Below are positions 1-10,700 of a stretch of DNA of 64,000 nt, piece after piece. Positions within the stretch are counted from its first letter, which is position 1, and each line of letters opens with the position of its first letter. The translations under genes were made by a program, and so were the position numbers. The notes below the pieces were generated by a model. The model searched no databases and was not told the origin of the DNA. It was given only the letters and a program-made list of their open reading frames with translations. This DNA comes from Scatophagus argus (taxonomy: Eukaryota; Chordata; Actinopteri; Scatophagidae), in assembly GCF_020382885.2 (NCBI RefSeq), contig NC_058498.1, positions 20,365,001 through 20,429,000 on the forward strand, in the 5' to 3' direction.

Positions 1-415
1 TTCCTTGCTCATTGCGATACTATAAAACACGCCACGCGCTCTTATGAACTTGTGCTGGTAAATCTTTACAGAGAAATGTTTCCGAGCAAGACATTTAAAC
101 TGTAGCTGAAGAGAATCTCCAGAATCTGCCCTCTCTCTCATCAGAGTGAGAGATCTTCTTTTTGGCATTGTGCCTACCCTGCAATATGTACCACTCTGGA
201 GGTTTCAAAATGGAAAGTATTTCAAAGTCACCGCAGCCTGCTGTTCGACTTTGTAGTGGTAATATGAAGCAGCTGAGAAAACAGGCCTCAGTCGTACACG
301 CAGCTCCTTCTCTGCAGCTTTGGTTGATCTTCAGGAGGATTTCGGCATCAGGAAATGTCCCGAGTGCATGGTTTCAGATATTATCCAAAATAATTTTTAG
401 TCAGAGTTGTTTAAG

Positions 416-418
<3 letters not shown>

Positions 419-447
<29 letters not shown>
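419..447. repeat. (TG)n microsatellite
   Basis: About fourteen uninterrupted TG units within nhs intron 1. Confidence 0.95.
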
Positions 448-449
<2 letters not shown>

Positions 450-1975
450 TTAGGAGATGGATAAACATTAGAAATGTTACAGCTCTGTGGGGGAGTGTGT
501 CACATGAGGAGCTTTCAGGCTCAAGTCATCAGTGATTTGGGGATTTGACTTTTTTCTTGTTGTTGAAATATATTTTTGTCTATTCAAGCTGTTTGCATGG
601 TGGTCTTTATGTTGGTACAGTCCCATGCTGGGTTTCACATACTGTGCTAATCTATAGTGTAACAAGTAGCCCATCGGTCTCATTATTTGCCATCTGCAGA
701 ATGTTGTCTTCATAGAGGAGTAATGCATTTTTTCATGTTATATAATGGAAACTGTGATATATCTAATGGGATTCCCCCACTCCTTCCTCATTTCAACCCT
801 CACTGTACCTCCCGGCACAAAAACTCACGGTTAGTCTATCCAGGCACTGATCCAAAATCCAAGAGCGTAAAGCAACAAGCACAAGTATGATTTAATTTCA
901 CCAGCGGACAAGTTTTCATGTGTGGGCTTGCAGCGCTGCCAGCACGTGCCGACGTTGTGACCTCGAGTCAGGAAACACAAGCAGACTTTAGAGCAGTGCA
1001 ATTAAACAAGGGCAATTTCTCACACCTGCATTATCCTGCTGGGGTGATGTCATCTTCTCTCAAAAGTTTCATTATGTGGAAATTAAAATGTCTTGGAGTT
1101 TACGAGACTTCAAATAGAATCGCCTGTCAGAACTGCAGGGGGGGAGAACTATTTTTCATTTCTCAACCAGGTATTTTAAATAACTGGTTCTGACGGACAG
1201 TAAAGCACTTCAGGAAGCCAATCAGTGCTCTGATTACAGCTTAGCAGCCCTTTGCTGTGGTACCTGCAGGCAGCTGAGAGCAGCACCGAGCTGTAACAAT
1301 GGCTCATTTTAGCTCCCCGTAGGCCTCCTGGTTCCCAGCATCACATTCCAAGCAGAGGTCACAAGACCCACCTGCTATCACACATCAAAGCAGCTCCAGG
1401 TGAGGTGGAGGAGAGCCCGTCTGAAAGGGTGTGGTGGCATTAACATGCAGAGAGAGAGGAAGAGAGAGAGAGAGAGGAGGAGAGAAGGAAGGAGTCCTAG
1501 TTTCTTGTACTAAAATCGTATCTATAATCAGATTTTGCATGCTATGAAGTGCATTTGCGCCTGTACACTCGTGCTCACACAGTGCACACTGCACAGTCAG
1601 CAGCATGTTATTGTCTCGAGGAAACTAATAACTGGTCCAATGGTCGATTAAAAATGTGATTTTAATAGACAGATGTTAATCATCTCAAAATGAAGCCACC
1701 GATTGATGTGAGGGTTACAGTTCAGTAAGAAGATTGTGTGCTTTACGATTTGTGCTGATTATCCAGTCAGAATTAATCAGCAGTTATTTTGATAGTGGTT
1801 TGAACTGTTTAAAGAGGCATGCCGCAAATTTAACACATGAAGGTCAGTTTATTCGTCATGAAGAGTACTGCTCAGCCTGTCAAAATAATAATGTATAATG
1901 TCCTCTGTGGTGGTTCTCAAAGTAGCTTTCTGGAATTAGCATACCTAATATCCACCAACTGCATTTGAAAGAAGA

Positions 1976-2297
1976 AACTGCATCAAACTCTTGCTGCCTT
2001 TCACTGGTTACCTGTGGGCTTTAGAATTGATTTTAAGAGTTTACTGCTTGTTTGTAAAGCCTTGAACAGTCAGGCTCCTGACCATATCTGTGTCCTCTTT
2101 TAAATCTTCTCTTAATGCTTCCTTTTATCGTGTTTTTTTTTTCAACTGATTGTATTTATTAATATTTTAACTATCTTGTTATATCTAAGTTCTGGATCTT
2201 ATTTGATTGATTGTACGTTTTTATTGTAAAGAAGTTTGTTTTTGGAAGGTGCTATATGTTATTCCCCTGTCAGATAGAAATAAAATTTTATTGTGTA
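1976..2297 (+). mobile_element. L2-like LINE 3' fragment
   Basis: From 1990 to 2103 the plus strand reads HWLPVGFRIDFKSLLLVCKA and on to a stop, the pattern of the C-terminal end of L2-type fish LINE reverse transcriptases (HWLPV.FRI.FK.LLL..KAL). The 3' end carries the GGTGCTATAT motif and an AATAAAATTTTATTG tail typical of such elements. It is a 5'-truncated dead copy. Confidence 0.7.
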
Positions 2298-5202
2298 TAC
2301 ACAACATGAACTTGCTCGTGCCACATTCTCATCGGTGCGGTTGTTATGGGCTGTTGCAGTTGCGACACTTAGGTTGTCATTCAGCAGGTCTGCAGGCTTT
2401 AGCCTCGTCCCTTCCCTGGATGTAAACAATCTTGCGCTTCACCTGCTGCAGCGGGTCACCAACAGGGACAATCAGCTGGGAGGATGTGTGCTCAGAGCGG
2501 ATTACTGAGGAGACGGGTATTATTCTGTGCCTGCTGGCTTTGGGACTCTGCTCTTTGTGTTTTACTAATCGGACCTCAGAGGGGACTTTCTCCAGCGGCT
2601 GACCGCTGACACTCAGTGGAGCAGCAGCACTGGTTTTCTTCAGTGATAGCAAGCAGATTTCGGTTTTGAGTTTTGCATTTCTGGCAACAGGAAAGGTGTG
2701 GATGATTGTCTCTGCAATTTGATGAGTGTCTTTTTCCATGATGTTTCTCGCCAGATTCAGGTGAGCAGCGTTTGTTTTATCATTTGTGCCTTTGCACTGC
2801 AACGGGTATCTAAGTGCTTCTACATTTTATGTTAAATGGTGCTTTAAGAATTGGTCCCCGGAGTGTTTTGTTTACTTGCTCTTTGTTTTTTGTTTTTTTG
2901 ATACACAACACAATACTGGATTGGAGTATTTCAGAATATATCAGTGATTTAAAGTGACTGACAATCACTAACACATCAGGTCATGAATGCCAGCATATTT
3001 GAGTGGAAGACTGGAGTATCCACCATCGTGCACATCCTTTGGCATTCCACTACACCCTCCATGATCCTTCATAGTGGCCTGAGCGGCCGGTGTTGTTTCA
3101 GCAGTTTGGATTAACACTCCTACTGTTCTGCAGCACACCATAGACAGATTAGTGGTAGCCCAAGTCAGGGCCTGGCTGGACCATCTGTACCCAGCGCTGG
3201 GTGGGGAAGGGGACATGGGGGAGGAGTGTGAGCAGATGTTCCAGTGGGGCTGTAGGTCGGTGTGGCAGGAGAGTATAGTGATGTTGCTGTAAAGACATGA
3301 GGGACACAGGGTTTGTGTTGAGGTGACTGAGGGAGAGACACTGGCTGATTTAATGTCTCAGAGTTAAAACCACACTGCTCCGTCATGGCTCTAGGATGCT
3401 GTCTTGCGCTCACATCCCAAGGTACTGTATAATTTACTGGGGCTTTAATTGAGCTGCATGTGCCTCCCATTTCTTTTTGCTCTGCATGCACAACTTGCTT
3501 CGTCGACCGCAGTGGTTAGACGAACATGCCTGTACTTTGTTTCAGCATTGTCACAAGATGTAAGACATGGCGAGATGGAAGTTTTCTTCTTTTCAGCATG
3601 TGCTGGATGTATTGGGTTGATCTGTTTGGTTAGTGTAGCCCTGCATGCTGTGACACACAGTTGTTGCTGCACTGTTTTGTTCTTGCAGAAGAAGCATTTC
3701 AGAGCCAAAAGGTATACATTTTTCTTCTATTTTTTTTTCATTTTTTGTGCAAAAATCCCCTTTCAATTTTTAATGAATAAGTTTAATTTAGCGCTCTTGA
3801 CTCAAAGTAAGTACACAGAGCTGACTGAGCACAGTTTACACTCACCTATCTGCTTGTTTTATGAAGTTCAGAAAAAGTTTTTCTTATCTAAGTGTGACCC
3901 AATGACGGACATCTGCGGCTGTGTTTTCCCAGGCCGCTGGCAAATTGTAGGTGTATGAGAGTGTGAGTGTGGGTGTAAGAAGTCTGGCTTTGGCTCCTGT
4001 CTGGGCCAACGCTGAGTAAATTACAAGGCAGAGACAGTCTGAGGATCCAGGCTTTCATCCCCCCTTCTCTTGGCCTGCAGGCCTGCTGGCAGGGCTGATA
4101 GCAATGAAGTTATTGGGGGATGATCTTTCTGCAGATGAAGAGGAGGAGAGATTGATAGGCTGTGTCGGGGTGCAGATTATGTGGTGTTTGATTTCGTCAC
4201 ACAAAGTTCACACAATGATTCTTAGGGAGAATAAGTATGGAAGTGGAAGAATAAATTGTTGTTTATTAGTTTCACAGCAAACAGTGGAACTCAAGCGTCA
4301 GACTATCTTAGAGTTTTGGCTGAAAGTCTTCTTTTTCTTCTCACCTGAGGCCATGTGGCTCATTTGGCTCAATACAGCCATGTTGACAATCACTCAGCCT
4401 GAAAGTGAGAGAAAGAGAAAGCTGGCAAGAGGTCAGTGAGATGACTGAAGGCTGATGTGTTTTCTTTGGCCTTATTTGGGGTAACAGCTGACCACGGCTC
4501 TCCCATTAAGGGTTTCCCCACATGGACTCCCGTCTCTATGAAAACCTCTTTAAAGGCCTCTCGTGCTTTGTTGCATATGCACAGCCCCACTGAACCGAAA
4601 GTCGCAGATTTCACTGAGCAATGTGAAAGGATGTGTTTTTAAGCCAGAGGAAGACAAAAACACGGAAAGTTAAATGGAGCCAGACACAGCAAGCACAGTC
4701 TCTGGCCTAGTTGTTGTTATTGTTGTCAGATGGGTTTTTAGTTTGCTGGAGACGTTGAGGGTGTCACAGCAGGGCCAACAGTTCATATCTCAGCAGGGAG
4801 GCAGGGAGGAGAAAGGCTGACAAACAGTGTCAGAGGGCTCGTGTCTTCCAACACATCACTGCTTGCTCACTTATCTCCCACAGCTCACAGCAGAAGTACA
4901 GCACAGTTTGCTGTTTCTGGATTGAAATATTGTGGGTTGGTGCTGCATATTAAATTGCCACACACCAGAAAACAGAACATGAGGATTTTGATATATGATG
5001 TTAATAATTTATGAGTCATTATAGCCATCTTAGTCACCAGACCTAAACTTTATAGAACAAGTGCTAGAGAATACTCTTCTGCATCTTCAGCAAAGCACCA
5101 AATAAAACAAAATGTTTAGGAAGAAATGGTGTTCTGAGACCTGAGGAATTTTTGCTGAAGAGCATAGCACTGAGTCATATGGCTGGAATCAATATCACAA
5201 TA

Positions 5203-5610
5203 TTAAAAGAATAGTTTCATTTTGGCAAATGCATTCACTTTCTTGCCTTGCCAAGAGTTCGATGAGAGGGTTGACGCGACTCATGTCTGATCATGTATCA
5301 GGGACAGCTAGCTTAGTTCTGTCCAAAGATCAGAAACACACCTTCTTAAAACACACCGAAAGCTCATTATCTCATTATGTGTTGGTTTTAGGGAGAGTTA
5401 CATGCTGTCACAGCTAGTTTTTGAGGTGTTAGCAGGCATGTCTCTGAGCTTTGGACAGAGTCTAGCCAGCTGTTTCCTCCTTCCTTCTTGTTGTGATGCT
5501 AAGCTGTGTTTGGCTAACCAAAGTGGCTCTGGCTGCATTGCTGTCTTCATCTTTTCATTTAAATTTGAAAGTAAAGTACAATTCTCAAAATGTTGAACTA
5601 TTCCTGTTAA
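5203..5610. mobile_element. Fish short-TIR element, complete copy
   Basis: The left end (TTAAAAGAATAGTTTCATTT) and the reverse complement of the right end (TTAACAGGAATAGTTCAACA) form imperfect terminal inverted repeats. The interior has the 'tagct..gtctgtccaaag' and 'ctttggacagag' blocks, which also face each other, so the whole copy can fold on itself. I recognise it as a frequent nonautonomous fish repeat but cannot name its superfamily. A partial relative lies at 11705-11833. Confidence 0.65.
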
Positions 5611-7508
5611 GAATGTTTCCTCTCTGTGTTTAGGCGGTTAGCCCAGCTCAGCATGAAGCGCTGAAGCAGGAGAAAGTGCTAGTCTGACTCATGAGAGTTG
5701 TGTCAGTGTCCTCAGTGAGCTCTCAGCAAGACAGCAAATAAGTTTCCCAAATGTAGAAGCAGTCCTCTATGTTTTTCCTAACTAACATGATTGTGTTAGC
5801 AAATTACAATTTATTTGCAATCTTGTTTCAAAAGTGAGCATGATGTGATCATATAATCACGAAACAAAAAACATGACTTGCAGCAAAATAAAAAAAAAAA
5901 TCATTAAGAAGCAGCAATACAAGCAGCACTGTGCCACATGTGTGAAGCTACTGTTTGATAAGTTCACCCTCAGCATGTACAGCTGAGTGGGAGACAGAAC
6001 ACAGAGCTTGTTTTCAGGTCAGCAGGGTCACCACAGAGGGCTTTTAGATCACTCTGGGCTGTTTTATGGAGAGCGTCAAGTTGTCTCAGGCTAACAGATA
6101 AACACACTCCCTCCCCTGGGACTGCTGCATGGCACCATGGCCGTCACGCTGCGAGAAAGTTACTTTGCATATGGAGCAGTTTGCTCAGCAGCAGGCTGAG
6201 TTTCAATGTGACCTCTGGTAGCTGCGATCAGCAGCTGAATCACACCCTTTTTTTGAGTGAAACAGAATAAAGTTAACTTCTGGCTGAACTACAAAACAAA
6301 CTTGCAGCATGTGGTGCCAAAGCTGCCTTCTAGCAGACATAGGGGTCAGACAGAGTGTGTTTCAGTAAAGCTGCTAGGTCAAGGACAAGCTCAGAAATGT
6401 CTGCCAGGTAGGGGAAGACTGACAGATGTGTTTGTCTGCCAAAGCAAAGGCTTAGGGTGTTAATCTTCTAGATTTTCTTTACATTCTCTTACAGACATGT
6501 AAGATATTATCTCACATATCTTATCTGACTATACTGAGTGTCAGTGCAAAGAGATTGTGTGTGTGTGTGTAGGTGAGATATACTTTTTTGTTCTTGGGAG
6601 AGGTTGACTGTAATGTGATTTTTGATGATTCTTTTATCCGGTGCTGTTACCAGTTACAGTTCAAATCGCCTCTGCCTATATTTCAAGCAGTCATCACAAC
6701 AGCGACAGCATAAAGGCTAAACAGCTCCATTTAAACTCAAACTTTGCCTCCTCGTCCAGCTCCATGTATTATGAGTAACGTGAGAGCTGAGCATCTCCCT
6801 CTCTGTAACTTGAGGAGGTGTGAGGGGGAGCACTGAGGTACTGGTCAGTGTTTGGAGGATGAAAGTCACGGTGTCAGGTTGCATTAAAACCTATTGTTTA
6901 GCTGCAGTTCATAGCACTGCATTAGTAAACAGTCTATTGTCCTGCTAACATTGGCTCTGATTATCCTGCTTTTCTTTGTCAGGCTGTGGCTCTAACATGA
7001 GGCTGGCATTTCATCTGCACCTTCAATCCCAAAACCTTTTTCAAAGCTCAGCTGTTCTTATGACACCACATTGCCTCTGCAGTGGAAAGCTCATGAGTTA
7101 CATTTGTCTGAGACTGTAGACTTCACCTTAATGATCTTAACCAGAGTGTCACCGCAAAAATTCCAGAGTGGAAATTTAAAGGCCTCCTTACCAGGACCAG
7201 CGAGGCTCAGCAGACTGCCCCTTGTGATGAAAGCAACTTGTTTTTCCATTACATCTATTGGCATGTGCAGTTTTTGAAGTCCACCCAGTGACATTCTGTA
7301 CCTCATTTATCAAAAATAATAAAATTAAAGTCTGTGAATGTTTCCACTCCTGAACAGAAGCTGGGTGATTGCATTATAAGGGCAACAAGACAAGAGTCAG
7401 ACAAGAGTCAGTACTCCTCGAAGATATTAATGGCTTGTATTGCAGCATTGCAGCTGATTTCTCAGTTTTCTTGCTGTTTGTCATGAGAATTGGGCCCTTT
7501 GCTTTAGC

Positions 7509-7511
<3 letters not shown>

Positions 7512-7543
<32 letters not shown>

Positions 7544-7564
7544 CCTCTCTCTCTCTCTCTCTCT
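7512..7564. repeat. (CT)n tract at the nhs exon acceptor
   Basis: About 50 bases of nearly pure CT, ending four bases before the AG at 7568-7569. It serves as the polypyrimidine tract of this splice acceptor. Confidence 0.95.
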
Positions 7565-7569
7565 GACAG

Positions 7570-7722
7570 CGGTGTCTAACCTGGATGTGGAGAGTAAGCT
7601 GACAGCACATTACCAAGCTCCCTGGCACCAGCAGAGGAACGTTTTCCAGCCCTCCACGAGGCCAGCATGTGTAGAGGAGCTCCACAGGCAAGCCAGCCTC
7701 AGCCTGTGGGCCCTGCACCGAG
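7570..7722 (+). CDS. nhs: nhs coding exon (first in window)
   Basis: 153 bp between a CT-rich tract ending in CTGACAG and donor GTGAGG. It starts with the last two bases of a codon and ends in phase 1. It encodes [20 protein letters not shown] and [12 protein letters not shown], matching human [20 protein letters not shown] and PPCVEELHRHAR. This is the exon directly after the WAVE-homology exon 1. Confidence 0.93.
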
Positions 7723-10700
7723 GTGAGGCCCCTCAGGCACGCTCAGTGTGACCATAACACAAAGTAAAGCCAGCCAGCTGCTGCGGACTTGGCTTTCGAC
7801 CCGTCTCTGTCCTTCCCGATTTATCCACTCTCCAGTGTTTATGTGATGTGTCATTTAAAAACATGTTCTCTTCCATTTTTGTGTTTCCTGCTTCATTTAA
7901 AAAGTCACCCCTGGGGTACATGCTTCCCACCACAATACTGTTAGTACCTGTCATTCTGGGGGTGTTGTGCCATCTAGTGGACAAATTTTGCACCTACATC
8001 CTGTCTGTGAGAGAAGTGGAGGATGGTGAAAGCCATTCGATATCACAGTTTGAAAAAAGTTCATATACAGGGGTGATCACAGTAATAGAAACTCCTGGGC
8101 ATCACATTGTTGTGAGCCTCACAATTTTCTCATCTGTGTTTCTGTGTCACACAAGAATTCATTCATTTCTAGTAATTATTTAGGTGATAGTTTGTGTGGT
8201 TGCTGATGATCGCACTGTATAGAAATCATTTTCCCAATCCCCTGGGTAGATAAATGAACAGAAACACTTAATGCAGTCAATATAACACTGCTAATGCCAC
8301 TGACAAATGCAGTGTTCGTTACAGGCTTATTGTATTAATTGCTTGGTATTCTCCAGTGGTCATTTCATTTCTTTGTTCTTCCAGTCTGTGATTAATGGAT
8401 AAATTCAAGTCTGTCTTAAAAGAAAAGCCACATTCCCCTATGTACTTTGAAAGAGTTATTGGTCACTGTAATGATTAGACTTGTAAAAATGTGAATCTGT
8501 CATTTAGGTAGATGAAACATTTCACTTCTCTTCAGATCAGAATTCATGTGTGCCATGTGGGGAGATTAATACGTGATTCTTGTTGCAGATCATCAGAGAC
8601 ATTCAGGCAGCAGAGAGCGGAGAGTAACCATCTCAATCTCGGCGGTGCCCCCGATGCCCTTGTACCCCTCCCCACTCAGCAACCAGAGGCAAGAAAAGAG
8701 GGCCATAAACCTGACAACGGTGAGGTGCCTACCGTTATGCTGTATTTACATCCCGACAGCTTTTCTTCATGGCTGCTGTGTATGGTCTACACACAGACAT
8801 TTTGTTTTGTTCCCTCCAGATGAGTCAACTGTCAACAGCAATATTAAATTATCATTTTATCTGATCAGAGTATTATAATATTTTACACATCTCCTCCTTT
8901 GTGTTTTAATTTTTTGCATTGATATGTTATTTGCTGCTTCATATATATATTTATATATATGGTATGGGTACATGTTTGTTTTTCAAGAATTAATTTTCTG
9001 TTTTATTAGCTGTTACTTGAAGCAGTCCCGTTCACAGAATTTTCTTGTATTTTTAAAATGAGATGCTTTTTTTTTCCTTCCAAGCAACCAGAGAGAATTG
9101 TTAGAGATGCAACAACTCAGTTAGCACAAACACAGGTAAAGAGGGAAGTGGAATGTGTTTGTAATGTGTTGGTGCTCAGCATGGTCATTTACATTTCATT
9201 TGATTAAGAATAAATGTGGCACAAGTCATTCAGGAAGTTTTTTTTTTTTTTGCTGGCTCATGTACCTGCACTGAGCAGAAGTCCATATATTCCTCAGTGT
9301 ACCTCAGTAGTGTTGTCTTCTTTTTTTTTTTTTGTCCATGTTTGTGCTTATGCTGAATATCTCCATGTTCATTGTTGAAAATTGGTTTCTTGTCCCTTTT
9401 TGTTTTTGCCCTGTAATTCAGTTTGAATCCACCCGCTCCTCCTCCCCTACCGAATGTTGCCGCCTCTCTCCCTGGAGCAGAAAGGTAGTGGTCCCTCTCT
9501 CCCTCCCTTCCTCCCTCCCTCCCTCCCTCCTGGCTCGTGTGTGCTTCTTTATAACTCTTCATTTCCCTTCTCCTCACCTGTTCTTGTTTGTCTCACTTCT
9601 TCTAATTTGCATAATGAATCTCTTTTGAAATGCATGCCCACTTACTGCAGCTCCAACTTGTTTGTTGTGAAACTGAAGCAAAGCACCACTTTAAGGTTTC
9701 GTCCACATGTATGACAGACAGATGTTGTTGGAGCTGAGGCGAAGGGCAGGGCTTTGAGCGTGCAGTATGTGAGGAATGTGTGTGTGTGAGGGCCACAGTC
9801 ACAGCAGCCAGGGTTTCTCTAATGATAGGGTCCACTGCTGGAAGCTTGTGCCTGTGATTACCCATGATCCCTCTGTGCTGTGGTTTCCTCGCTGCACCCT
9901 TCCCTGACAGCCTCATGTTTCTCTCTCTCTTTTTTTTTTGTTCACCAAATATATCGTGCTTGATGCCCGCCATGAGAGAGAAATGAGCCTGAGGACAGGG
10001 GCAAACACCAAACACTGCCACTCCTTTTTTCCTCTCATCCTGTCCACTCTTTCTTTAACTTTTTCATCTCTCTCATCCTTTCTCTCAAACACTCTTGAAA
10101 CTGGCTTTCAGTTCTTGAAACAAATCAGCTGTAAATGCTCTCCCTTTGATTTTTTTTCTACTAGTTGGGAGAAGTTTCCAAGGAAACCGGTTTCTTTTGT
10201 GGCCGGGGTTTTTGTCAGGGTCTCATTGGTCTGCTGGGAACAGAGAGCACAAAGGCTGGAGAGCTGGCTTTAAATGGGGGTGGGAGGTTGTCGGGGCTGT
10301 GGAGGTGGGAACCAGTTGAGCCTGAGAATCACTCCCAGTTTCACATGTGCCTCTTTGTAGGAATCTCAAGGTAAGAACATAATTGTCTAAGTTCATTTAG
10401 AATGAAGGTATAAGTAATAGGTGATCTGCGGTACTGAAAGTTTGAAAGTCTGAGGAGGCCCATGGAGAAAGGATGGGGAGTTACAGAGACGCCAGAGGGG
10501 AGGACTGTGCAGTGATTGATACCGGAGCTGCCGTTAACAGGAGTGAAGTCTTGTTATTATGCAAGAGAGTCGCTTTAAATGTCACAGATTGTCTGAGCAT
10601 GAGCGAAGAGTTTCCAAACCGGTGTGTTGTGACTGGAAATTACTGTTTACACTGTCACATTGCTGTCCTGTGCAGTAACTGTTGATTGAGTAAGACATCT

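Larger units (their letters stand above)
1..7569 (+). other. nhs: nhs intron 1 (3' part)
   Basis: No exon of nhs was found here, so this is the end of the first intron; its upstream part and exon 1 lie outside the window. It holds a TG microsatellite, an L2-like LINE fragment and a TIR element, each listed separately. The longest open frames (141 residues on the minus strand at 2377-2802 and 108 residues at 3165-3491) show no recognisable family. The intron ends in a long CT tract running into the acceptor. Confidence 0.8.

Noticed and set aside
3165..3491. Proline/serine-rich 108-residue frame on the minus strand
   Set aside because: No family resemblance, lies inside an nhs intron, no splice or promoter context.
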